DNA of 64,000 bases, from the NCBI RefSeq assembly GCF_018613325.1, contig NZ_JAGGQJ010000025.1, positions 166,071 to 230,070 of the forward strand. Direction: 5' to 3'. This document shows, one piece after another, positions 18,306 through 26,314 of the stretch (its first letter is position 1; each line of letters begins with the position of its first letter). The stretch is from Bacillus sp. ISL-34 (lineage in GTDB: Bacteria; Bacillota; Bacilli; Bacillales; DSM-1321). The notes under the pieces were generated by a model. It was not told the DNA's origin. It ran no database searches and was given only the letters and a program-made list of their open reading frames with translations. Made by a program: the position numbers and the translations under genes.

Positions 18306-18459
18306 TGTCCACACCTCACTTTGTATAGATTACTCTACGTGTCTAACAAGCTATTGGTTTCATTTGTTGAAGTTCTAACATAATGCCTTAATTTTTACGT
18401 AGGTTATCTGGAAACTTATCCTGTATAAGGTTAGCTTAAATTTTAAAAGGAGAGTTCGT

Positions 18460-19380
18460 ATGATGAATGAATATGGTAAGTTTGAACAATTGGTTCAAAA
18501 GTTTGATCAAGGAAGCAAGCTAGTTCGCGCATGGGAATTAAAAGGCGGAATTTCTGCTCAGGTTACAGGACTTGAAATATTACGAGCTTCAGGGCGGATC
18601 ATAAAAATGATCGTTCGTCAGCATGGTGATAATGACTTAAAACGGAATCCAAATGTTGCAGCAGATGAACACAAGCTCTTAGGGATATTGAAAGCTGCAG
18701 GTTTGCCTGTACCGATGCCATATTACCTCGAGCAATCGTGCGAGATTTTTTCCAAGCCATGCATACTTATCGAGTTTATTGAGGGCAAGTCAGAGTTCAT
18801 ACCCTCAAATCTTAATGATCATATCTTACAATCGGCAATCAATCTAGCAAAAATCCATCGTGTTGATTGTACGAATCTATCTTTATCATTCCTGCCTAAA
18901 TTGGAGAATACATATATCGAGATGTTAAATAATAAAGATAGGGTAATCCTGGACGATACATTAAATCTGAGCTTGATTAGAGATTTATTAAAATCATTCA
19001 TGCCTCTACCTTCCATGAATAAGGAAGTGATCCTTCATGGTGATTATTGGCCGGGAAACCTATTATGGAAAGAGGATAAACTAGTTTCCATAATTGACTG
19101 GGAAGATTCAGGCTTAGGGGACCCTTTGGCTGACCTTGCCAATAGTCAACTTGAAATTTTATATCATTTTGGAATGCAAGCGATGAATGACTTCACCAAT
19201 CAATATAAATCGATGATGCCTGAGGTAAATTTTACAAACTTACCTTACTGGCAATTATTTGCCGCATTACGGTTATCTACATTTCCTGAATGGGGCTTGG
19301 AAAAGAGCAAAGAAGATAACTGGCGGAATAGACACAAGTCCTTTGTTCGTCAAGCGATTAACCGAATTCGTTTAAATTAA
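18460..19380 (+). CDS. Aminoglycoside phosphotransferase-like kinase
   Basis: This 306-residue protein has the APH/choline-kinase fold. The catalytic loop is VILHGDYWPGNLLW (about 189-202) and the metal-binding motif is SIIDWEDSGLGDPLADLA. An N-lobe with KMIVRQ precedes them. The family phosphorylates small molecules such as aminoglycosides, homoserine or choline. The substrate is not predictable, and I would not infer antibiotic resistance. The start is the ATG at 18460 behind AAAAGGAGAG. It stands alone. Confidence 0.88.
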   Translation: MMNEYGKFEQLVQKFDQGSKLVRAWELKGGISAQVTGLEILRASGRIIKMIVRQHGDNDLKRNPNVAADEHKLLGILKAAGLPVPMPYYLEQSCEIFSKPCILIEFIEGKSEFIPSNLNDHILQSAINLAKIHRVDCTNLSLSFLPKLENTYIEMLNNKDRVILDDTLNLSLIRDLLKSFMPLPSMNKEVILHGDYWPGNLLWKEDKLVSIIDWEDSGLGDPLADLANSQLEILYHFGMQAMNDFTNQYKSMMPEVNFTNLPYWQLFAALRLSTFPEWGLEKSKEDNWRNRHKSFVRQAINRIRLN

Positions 19381-19520
19381 TGCATAATCGATTTTTTAAA
19401 AATGAGTGAAAGATCTGATATGCCCCGGATATTTTTGATAAAGGCATTTATACTAGTCCCTTTATCATTTATTTTCATAAACTAACAATGACTTTCAAAA
19501 AAAATCCAGGAGGTGTTCCA

Positions 19521-19832
19521 ATGTTTAATAAGCCCTGGAGGCATCCGAAAGGCGGTCAATGTCCACCACAATATTGCCCACCTCACAGTATGCCAACTCA
19601 GTATGATCCACCTCAAATCTCCCCAGCAAAGCAATATGTCAAAACTAATGTCATTAACACTGTCATTCCGGTTTTTCACCCGACACATACAACTACCGTG
19701 AATAAACACTTCATCACGTATAAACATAATTTTCCGCATACCAGAAGTGTCATGGCAGAATGTTATACCCAAAGCTTTGTTTGTGGAGTTCCTCAGCCCC
19801 CCCGTTTTTCGAGGAGAATGTTAAGATATTAA
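19521..19832 (+). CDS. cotD: Spore coat protein CotD family
   Basis: This is a 103-residue His/Pro/Cys/Tyr-rich protein from the ATG at 19521 (site AGGAGGTG). The conserved CotD core is PVFHPTHTTTVNKHFITYKH followed by NFPHTRSV. The N-terminus is rich in CPPQ/YCPPH. CotD is an inner-coat structural protein made in the mother cell. It is longer than B. subtilis CotD (about 75). It is followed immediately by a strong bidirectional terminator. Confidence 0.88.
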   Translation: MFNKPWRHPKGGQCPPQYCPPHSMPTQYDPPQISPAKQYVKTNVINTVIPVFHPTHTTTVNKHFITYKHNFPHTRSVMAECYTQSFVCGVPQPPRFSRRMLRY

Positions 19833-19833
19833 T

Positions 19834-19862
19834 TAAAAAAACCCCGATTCGGGGTTTTTTTA
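19834..19862. terminator. Bidirectional terminator between cotD and a GNAT gene
   Basis: AAAAAAACCCC-GATT-CGGGGTTTTTTT serves both convergent genes. Confidence 0.92.
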
Positions 19863-19905
19863 TTAATTCCTTCCGCCAACCTTTGAAAATTGACATTCAA
19901 AGGAT

Positions 19906-20367
19906 TTACAACTGTCTAAATGCAAACTCCCTATACTTTTTAAAGTCTTGTTTTTGATAAAACTCTTTTGCAGCTATGTTTTCAAACCAATAATCCAGTT
20001 CAATTAAATCTATATCATTCTTTTTGGCAATATCATAGACCTCATTCATTAGTTTTTTCCCGTAACCTTTTTGGGTTTGATTTTCAACGATACTAAGCTG
20101 ATGCACATATACTGATTTATACGCATTTTTAAAAGCGCTTTCTGGATAGTTCTTAATTTCAATCCATGCATAACCGATCGCTTCTTCATGTTCTTTTAAA
20201 ATTAGAAAAACAAAACTGTTATTTGCAACCAAACTTTTGAAAGTTTCTTTCATTGCACTATAATTATATTCCTTAAAAAATTTAGGATATAGTTTTGCAT
20301 GCAGATTGTGAACATTTCGATTTAATTTTGCAATTACTTCATGATCCCTGGTTTGACTAACATACAT
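19906..20367 (-). CDS. GNAT-family N-acetyltransferase
   Basis: This 153-residue GNAT protein has the acetyl-CoA loop in QKGYGKKLMNEVYDIA, preceded by the strand YVHQLSIVENQ. The C-terminal motif is NIAAKEFYQKQDFKKY. Substrate unknown. It is convergent with cotD. The start follows AGGAGGATAATT. Confidence 0.88.
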   Translation of the reverse strand: MYVSQTRDHEVIAKLNRNVHNLHAKLYPKFFKEYNYSAMKETFKSLVANNSFVFLILKEHEEAIGYAWIEIKNYPESAFKNAYKSVYVHQLSIVENQTQKGYGKKLMNEVYDIAKKNDIDLIELDYWFENIAAKEFYQKQDFKKYREFAFRQL

Positions 20368-20594
20368 AATTATCCTCCTGTCTATATCCTGTGAATTTCT
20401 TTATACACACAACGTCTACATTCAAAAGTACATTCATTTATATAGGCCAGTCAATAGTCGTAAAGAAGAATCCCATTCCTTTAGAGGCAAAGTTCTTTTT
20501 TCATTCTGGGTAAAAAAAAAGATGCAAATAAACAGTTTCAACATACTAATAAATAAAGTGGAAAATTTCCTTAACATTCTGGAAGGTGATGATC

Positions 20595-21088
20595 ATGACT
20601 TACCCTCTTTTTATTATGACTGGCATTAGTGGCTCAGGTAAATCAGCAACTTCACTGGAATTGCAGAAAATCATGGTGGATTTCAATGAATTGATATGGA
20701 TCTTATCGTTAACAATGACGATTATCAAACAGCATGTGATAATTGGTTGAAAGTTGCCTATTATAGTGCTTATTCCGGACGTAATTCCGTATTATTCGGC
20801 AATGTACCCGATCCATATAATGTTGAAATTTGCGTCCATTACCCTTTATTTAATCCAGTTCATTACCTACATCTTTATTGTAACGGTGAAGCACGTACAC
20901 AACGATTAGCGGCTCGTGGCAAATGGACGGCTGACAGCATAAAATATATGAATGCACGATCTGAGAAGTTAGTTCAAGAAGCCAATACATCTGTACCACC
21001 AATACCTACTTTAGACACTTCTACCACTTCGCCGCCCCAAGTCGCCAAGTTAATTAAACAATGGATAATGAAGAACTTGCCTAAATAA
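20595..21088 (+). pseudogene. Frameshifted P-loop kinase/ATPase
   Basis: An ATG at 20595 (site GGAAGGTGATG) opens YPLFIMTGISGSGKSATSLE with a Walker A motif and continues to VDFNE. There a single base appears missing: GAATTGATATGGAT would read E-F-D-M-D if one T were restored at about 20691. The downstream frame then runs intact (VNNDDYQTACDNWLKVAYYS, FGNVPDPYNVE, LAARGKWT) to 21088. The family looks like small nucleoside/adenylate-kinase-like proteins. It is either a recent pseudogene, a programmed frameshift or a sequence error at a T-run. Confidence 0.8.
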
Positions 21089-21096
21089 GAAAAATT

Positions 21097-21186
21097 TTAT
21101 AAATTGATTCTAAGTGTAGCTACATCATCAATTTCAGTGACTAAAAAGAATTGACCATTGACTTCTAAAATACAAGGTGATTGCAT
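21097..21186 (-). CDS. Putative 29-residue small protein
   Basis: The ATG at 21186 lies 8 bases behind a strong GGAGG. The frame reads MQSPCILEVNGQFFLVTEID followed by DVATLRINL and a stop. Alternating hydrophobic residues suggest a beta strand pair rather than a membrane helix. It is convergent with the broken kinase, with only 8 bases between them. Family unknown. The ribosome binding site is the main support; it could be the start of a truncated gene. Confidence 0.45.
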   Translation of the reverse strand: MQSPCILEVNGQFFLVTEIDDVATLRINL

Positions 21187-21599
21187 TCATTCTTCCTCCT
21201 TTCTTTAGAAAGATAAAATAGTATATGAAAAATATATTAAAGTGTAATAGTTTAATAGTTTGATTTTAAGAGGAAATAATATGTTTGATTACTATGTTAA
21301 TGGCATTAGGGGATTTCTTTTGTAAGTTAGAAGTGCCTTATTTCATTCGCGGACACTCTATTGGCGGTCAAGGTACCTTCTTGGAGCGTTCATTACATAG
21401 GAGTGATAAATCCTCCTGAAAAACGAATAGTGAGTATTTAGCTATTGTTGGATAACATTTTTACAATATATTCTATCGAGGTATATTTTAAAATAAATAA
21501 TGTCTTTACAGAGGGTTTCCAACAGTGCTTAAACAACTTTAGCCGAATAACTTTTAATTAATTTCATATTCTACCGCTTTTCTATTCCTTAAATTCTTA

Positions 21600-21862
21600 G
21601 TAAAAAAATCTGCTACCCAGATGTCCTTATTGATGGGCATTCTGCACAACAAAAAATGGACAAATCCTTCATAATCCAATCCAACAGCGAACTTAATGTT
21701 ATACTAAGTGGTATTCTGAATAATAAACAACATATTGGAAGCTATAGTGCCTTTCAATACAAGAGCTTCCCGGAGTTTTAAAGGATTACAATACCTTGAT
21801 GAAATCTCAATATGTTGCCTTTACTGCACTTGGCAATCCGTATGACTTTGGAGGAATAATAA
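21600..21862 (+). pseudogene. Degenerate coding remnants upstream of the histidine kinase
   Basis: One plus frame (21600-21779) reads KICYPDVLIDGHSAQQKMDK and then SFIIQSNSELNVILSG before a stop. A shifted frame carries on with LPGVLKDYNTLMKSQYVAFT and ALGNPYDFGG up to the next gene. The two look like pieces of once-coding DNA but I cannot assign a family. The part from 21187 to 21600 shows nothing clear. Confidence 0.35.
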
Positions 21863-23092
21863 TTGAACAATATGATAGAAATAAGCCAACTTGAGCGAGA
21901 GCGTATAAATGCTTTACAGCGGTATCAAATACTTGATACACCGCCAGATGGCGCTTTTGACAGGGTTACAGCTCTTGCGTCGCAATTACTAAACGTCCCC
22001 ATCGCAATAACAAGCCTCGTCGACACGGACCGGATTTGGTTCAAGTCCCATCATGGTTTGGATGTGGAGGAAATAGATAGGGAGCCAGGGCTTTGCGCTT
22101 CGGCCATTCTTAAAAATGTTCCTTATATTCTTAACGATGCCAGTATAGACCCCCGATCATTGGCCAACCCTTTGGTTGCAGGTGAAAACGGATTTCGTTT
22201 TTATGCAGGCATCCCATTGAATACCCATGATAACCATAACCTTGGCGTGTTGTGCGTCATTGATTATAAGCCGCGTACGATTACAGAAGAAGAGCTGGAT
22301 ATTCTCAGGTCTCTTGCACAAATCGTCATGGATGAAATGGAATTGCGTCTGGCTTCACTTCAAATCAATAAACTCAGTAAGGATAAATCCGACTTATTGG
22401 CGGTCTTAAGTCATGAAATCAGAAACCCATTGAACGGGATTATGGGGATGGCAGAACTGTTACTATCAACTGAATTGACCGAAGAACAAAAAGAATATAC
22501 AGAAATCATTGAAACGAGCGGAAAGTCACTGCTTACTGTGCTTAGTCATATATTGGATTATTCGAAAATGGATGAAGGTAAAATGGAAATGAACATTCAA
22601 CCATTTGATATCCGTTCCTGTGTGGAACAGGTCATCCAACTATTCACAGCGGAAATCGATAAAAAGGGAATCCAACTAGTAGGGGAAATCGATTCAGATA
22701 TTCCTATGGTATTATTAGGGGATGATCATAAGATTCGTCAAATCCTTGTTAATCTAGTAGGAAACGCCATTAAATTTACGAATAACGGGGAAATTAACAT
22801 TGCCGTCGCTTTGATTCCCGATGAAAATAATCGTGATTTCGTTCGTCTATCCTTCACTGTGAAGGATACAGGAATCGGTATCCCCACTGACAAAATCGAC
22901 GGGTTGTTTCATTCCTTCAATCATATGCTTCCGAAAGGATATGAGGAAATGTATAGTGGAACTGGATTGGGACTTTCCATTTGCAAACGATTGACGGAAT
23001 TGATGGACGGACATATTTGGCTTGATGAGTCCAGTGAAAAAGGGTCTACCTTTGCCTTCGAAATTGATTTGCCGGCTTTAAACCAAGAATGA
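21863..23092 (+). CDS. Soluble GAF-domain sensor histidine kinase
   Basis: This 409-residue protein has no membrane segment. An N-terminal GAF domain covers about 25-160 (ALQRYQILDTPPDGAFDRVT, GIPLNTHDNHNLGVLCVID). HisKA has the phospho-acceptor His184 in LSHEIRNPLNG. HATPase_c follows, with NLVGNAIKF, VKDTGIGIP and GTGLGLSI. It ends there without a receiver domain and no response regulator is adjacent, so it is an orphan kinase. The start is TTG with GGAGG at 8 bases. The GAF family often senses redox, light or small ligands; the ligand is unknown here. Confidence 0.9.
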   Translation: MNNMIEISQLERERINALQRYQILDTPPDGAFDRVTALASQLLNVPIAITSLVDTDRIWFKSHHGLDVEEIDREPGLCASAILKNVPYILNDASIDPRSLANPLVAGENGFRFYAGIPLNTHDNHNLGVLCVIDYKPRTITEEELDILRSLAQIVMDEMELRLASLQINKLSKDKSDLLAVLSHEIRNPLNGIMGMAELLLSTELTEEQKEYTEIIETSGKSLLTVLSHILDYSKMDEGKMEMNIQPFDIRSCVEQVIQLFTAEIDKKGIQLVGEIDSDIPMVLLGDDHKIRQILVNLVGNAIKFTNNGEINIAVALIPDENNRDFVRLSFTVKDTGIGIPTDKIDGLFHSFNHMLPKGYEEMYSGTGLGLSICKRLTELMDGHIWLDESSEKGSTFAFEIDLPALNQE

Positions 23093-23126
23093 AAACCGTT
23101 ATTTCAATAATCCATATGAATACAAT

Positions 23127-23156
23127 GGGCCCAGATTTTTCTGGGTCTCTTTTTCT
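23127..23156 (+). terminator. Terminator of the GAF kinase gene
   Basis: GGCCCAG-ATTTTT-CTGGGTC followed by TCTTTTTC, 34 bases after the stop. Confidence 0.75.
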
Positions 23157-23277
23157 TGTTCTTTTTCATGATGAATGCATTTGACATTATCTCCACTATC
23201 CATCAACAACCATCCTTGTTTTTATTAACCCGCTGTTGCCGTTCACCCTGTAATTCGTTTTTTATATACTTTGTTCT

Positions 23278-24408
23278 TTAATATGTTCTCACTGGTGATA
23301 TAAGTTGACGATAGGAGGAATTACCGCTTGGCTCTATTAAAACAGGTCTCATTGGACCACCAAAACTTAGCTTTACATCTTTTTCTTTAATCGCTTTTAA
23401 GGCATCCAATAAAAAACTTCCATCCAGTGATATACTTAACCCCGCTTCACCTCTGATTGCCTTGATGCTTTGCGTTTCTTCTATTTTCCCTAATTCCGAT
23501 GAGTTAGAAGATATCCTTAGCTCACTATTATCCAGGATTTCTAAATGTACATTGTTATTTCTCCATTCACTTGCAAAAAGGCAGGCCCTATCAATACCCC
23601 TTAACAGTGTTTTGGTATCCAAGGTGATGATCGTTTTAAAATCTTTTGGCAGCAATCCTGATGCATTCGGATAATTACCTTCAATCAGCCTTGAAAAAAG
23701 TGAGATATTGTTTGATTTAAAGACGATATAGCTTTTTGTGATGAAAATATGTATGATACCCGATTCATCATTAATTAACTTGGTTAACTGATTAAGGCTT
23801 TTACTTGGAACGATGAAAGACCCATTCACCATCGATTCTAACGGAAGTTCTCTTAACGCTAAACGATGGGAATTTGTTGCAACACAAGAAAGCCTGTTTT
23901 CCCTGATTGACAAATTGACTCCTGTCAGAGCAGGTCTTGCCTCGCTTTTAGAAACGGCAAACACAGTCTGTTTTATGATTTCCAATAATTCAACACTTGG
24001 GATATTAAAATAACCTGCTCCATCTATTTGAGGAAGATTTGGATATTCACCGGACTGTAATCCATTTAAGTTCGTTACTATTTCATTTGATTTAATAGTA
24101 ACTGATTGATTTTCGTTCAGCTTTAAATGGATGACCTCAGGTAATTTTTTTACGATTTCACTTAAATATTTAGCCGATAATACAACAGTACCCTTTTTAT
24201 AAACCTCCAATTCCTTTACACCATCAATCGTTAAAGGAATGGTTTTTTCTATGACAATATCGGAATTACTACCAAGAAGGGATAAGCAATCGCTATTTGC
24301 CACTATCTTTATTCCTGATAAAATGGGTACTGGTGTTTTTATGGAAACGGCATGGCTGACATCTGAAATCGCCTTATTGAAACATTCTTTGTTTATTATA
24401 AATTCCAT
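23278..24408 (-). CDS. DNA polymerase III beta clamp paralogue (second DnaN)
   Basis: This 376-residue sliding-clamp protein covers all three beta-clamp domains and ends with the typical YRQLISPVRTY (the usual C-terminus is a near match to LILPVR..). SEARPALTGVNL and ATNSHRLALRE are conserved clamp landmarks. The chromosomal dnaN would lie beside dnaA; this copy lies between unrelated genes, so it is probably an extra clamp. Some Bacillus genomes carry such paralogues, and extra clamps are linked elsewhere to clamp-targeting antibiotics. The role here is inferred. The start follows GGGGTGA. Confidence 0.9.
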   Translation of the reverse strand: MEFIINKECFNKAISDVSHAVSIKTPVPILSGIKIVANSDCLSLLGSNSDIVIEKTIPLTIDGVKELEVYKKGTVVLSAKYLSEIVKKLPEVIHLKLNENQSVTIKSNEIVTNLNGLQSGEYPNLPQIDGAGYFNIPSVELLEIIKQTVFAVSKSEARPALTGVNLSIRENRLSCVATNSHRLALRELPLESMVNGSFIVPSKSLNQLTKLINDESGIIHIFITKSYIVFKSNNISLFSRLIEGNYPNASGLLPKDFKTIITLDTKTLLRGIDRACLFASEWRNNNVHLEILDNSELRISSNSSELGKIEETQSIKAIRGEAGLSISLDGSFLLDALKAIKEKDVKLSFGGPMRPVLIEPSGNSSYRQLISPVRTY

Positions 24409-24681
24409 GAAATAAGTTCACCCCAATATAATCGTTAAAGGAATAATTCGACAAAATTCCTAAAAACCCCTGTTTAACCTTCTTATATGTTGCTTTCAGG
24501 TTCGAAGAAGCGGCTTATTGTATCACTTTCGGCCTAAGATTGAGAGTGAAAGGATATATTCTGCAATGACAGAGAATATGAAACTGACTATAGGTGGTAT
24601 TGGTTTAATATGAGTCCTTTAGATGATAAGATTCATGGGGGAAGTGATTGAAAATAGATCAATATTTAGGAGGAGTTCATC

Positions 24682-25011
24682 TTGAATCCTTATGCATTTT
24701 TGGCAATAGCCATCCTAAGTGAAGTGTTTGGCAGTTCGATGTTAAAAGTATCAAACGGGTTTAAAAGGTTATTCCCTTCCATTGGTGTGGTAATTGGAAT
24801 GGGTTTGGCTTTTTATTGCTTATCGTTATCATTAATAACCATACCGCTTGGAACGGCTTATGCGATTTGGTCAGGAATAGGCACAGCTTTAACGGCATTA
24901 GTGGGAGTTATCGTTTATAAAGAAGGCTTTAACGTGAAAAAATTTTTAGGTTTAGTCCTGATCATTGGAGGGGTGATTGTTTTGAAACTCTCTAGTGGTG
25001 ACACTCATTAG
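24682..25011 (+). CDS. SMR-family efflux subunit 1
   Basis: This 109-residue, four-helix small multidrug resistance protein carries the essential membrane Glu14 (AILSEVFGSSMLK) and IWSGIGTALTALVG, the family signature near helix 3. It starts at TTG with AGGAGG 8 bases upstream. It is followed after 25 bases by a second SMR gene, a paired layout typical of heterodimeric exporters such as EbrAB or YkkCD. Substrate unknown; guanidinium or quaternary cations are usual for the family. I do not see a guanidine riboswitch upstream. Confidence 0.9.
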   Translation: MNPYAFLAIAILSEVFGSSMLKVSNGFKRLFPSIGVVIGMGLAFYCLSLSLITIPLGTAYAIWSGIGTALTALVGVIVYKEGFNVKKFLGLVLIIGGVIVLKLSSGDTH

Positions 25012-25036
25012 CAATTTAGTAATCGGAGGTAATAAT

Positions 25037-25384
25037 ATGAAAGGATACATAGCTTTAGGAATATCAATCATTAGTGAAGTATTTGGTACGACCATGCTTA
25101 AGTTGTCTGAAGGATTCACTCATTCATTCGCTTCATTTGGGGTTATAATAGGATTTGGCATAGCATTTTATAGCTTATCTTTATGTCTTAAAACAATTCC
25201 GTTAAGCTTAGCATATGCCATTTGGTCGGGAATAGGCACAGCTTTAACGGCATTGATTGGTGTACTAATATGGAATGAGGCATTTAGTATCACTACATTA
25301 GGCGGCTTAGTATTAATCATTGGGGGAGTGGTTTTACTAAATGCTTCCCATACCTCCAAACAAGTGGAAGGAGAGTCAAACTAA
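25037..25384 (+). CDS. SMR-family efflux subunit 2
   Basis: About 115 residues from the ATG at 25037 (site GGAGGTAA). It has four helices, Glu14 in SIISEVFGTTMLK and the same IWSGIGTALTAL signature as its partner. Both partners keep Glu14, so either could transport alone, but tight coupling suggests a heterodimer with opposite topologies. The pair ends at a hairpin. Confidence 0.9.
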   Translation: MKGYIALGISIISEVFGTTMLKLSEGFTHSFASFGVIIGFGIAFYSLSLCLKTIPLSLAYAIWSGIGTALTALIGVLIWNEAFSITTLGGLVLIIGGVVLLNASHTSKQVEGESN

Positions 25385-25397
25385 GTTTGACTCTTCT
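25374..25397 (+). terminator. Hairpin after the SMR pair
   Basis: GAGTCAAAC-TAA-GTTTGACTC followed by TTCTTCT; it overlaps the stop codon of subunit 2. Confidence 0.65.
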
Positions 25398-25569
25398 TCT
25401 CTCCCCGCTCGTTCAAATTAAAAATGCCTTTAAAGACCCCCACTGCGGCCTTCTATTGAATGGGGCTAACTTTCAAGAATCTGACCTACCATTGAAGAAA
25501 ACTCCCCAGTCTTTTTCCTGAATAACCTGATTCCGTTTCTTCCTTAGCTTGCCCTCATATACCATTCCT

Positions 25570-26283
25570 TCACCAAGTCCTTCGTGCAAAGTCCGTGAAC
25601 TTGAATTTATCGGGTCTATGCCTGGATTCGCTATATTGAAACAAGCTTCCATCGATTAAATGGACCGTACTTTTCACAACTGCCACCATATCGAAGTCTT
25701 CAATGTCCAATAATTGTTTATCTTCCTCACTGCATGGCTCCACGGTGATTTCCTTGTTGGAAAAACCAATCTGGAGCCCTAGTTCCTTTTCGATATATCC
25801 ATAAATCGAATCCTCACAAATTTCCTTTGTCAGGTTAGTTACGAACTCACTTTTGAAATAGTCTTTGTCCAGTATGATCTTCTTTCCATTGATTTGGCGT
25901 ACCCGGAACACTTTCCACACTTCACCATCATCAGTTAAGTCTAGAAGCTTGGCCATGTTTGCGTCGGGGGTCTCAAGCTCCAACTTATGGATGATCGTTT
26001 TGGAATGCAAATTCAACTTTTCCACCATTTCTTTATAGGAAATCAACCCTGCTACAGGAAAATTAAATTTGCTGAAATCCAAGACAAAGGAACCCTTGCC
26101 TTTAATTTTATGGATATATCCATTTTGTTCAAGCAACTGTAAGGACTTTCTCACAGTATCCCTGGAGATGTCATACTCTTCCATGAAGCTGCTTTCGGAA
26201 GGAAGCTTTGAATTTGTCGGAAAGGTTCCTTCTTCAATTTTTGAAACGATATCACTATATAGCGATAGATATTTGCTGTTCAT
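25570..26283 (-). CDS. treR: Trehalose operon repressor TreR (GntR family)
   Basis: This 237-residue regulator has an N-terminal winged HTH (LPSESSFMEEYDISRDTVRK, about 27-46) and a UTRA ligand domain (VWKVFRVRQINGKKI, YIEKELG). In B. subtilis TreR binds twin operators upstream of treP and releases them on trehalose-6-phosphate. It is the last gene of treP-treA-treR, in the B. subtilis order. Matching palindromes are present at 29566-29616. Confidence 0.94.
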   Translation of the reverse strand: MNSKYLSLYSDIVSKIEEGTFPTNSKLPSESSFMEEYDISRDTVRKSLQLLEQNGYIHKIKGKGSFVLDFSKFNFPVAGLISYKEMVEKLNLHSKTIIHKLELETPDANMAKLLDLTDDGEVWKVFRVRQINGKKIILDKDYFKSEFVTNLTKEICEDSIYGYIEKELGLQIGFSNKEITVEPCSEEDKQLLDIEDFDMVAVVKSTVHLIDGSLFQYSESRHRPDKFKFTDFARRTW

Positions 26284-26314
26284 TTCATCACCACAATATA
26301 TTTTTCTTAGTCTG

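Noticed and set aside
24420..24680. Possible guanidine riboswitch upstream of the SMR pair
   Set aside because: I looked for the conserved ykkC-type loops and did not see them; only the ribosome binding site is clear.
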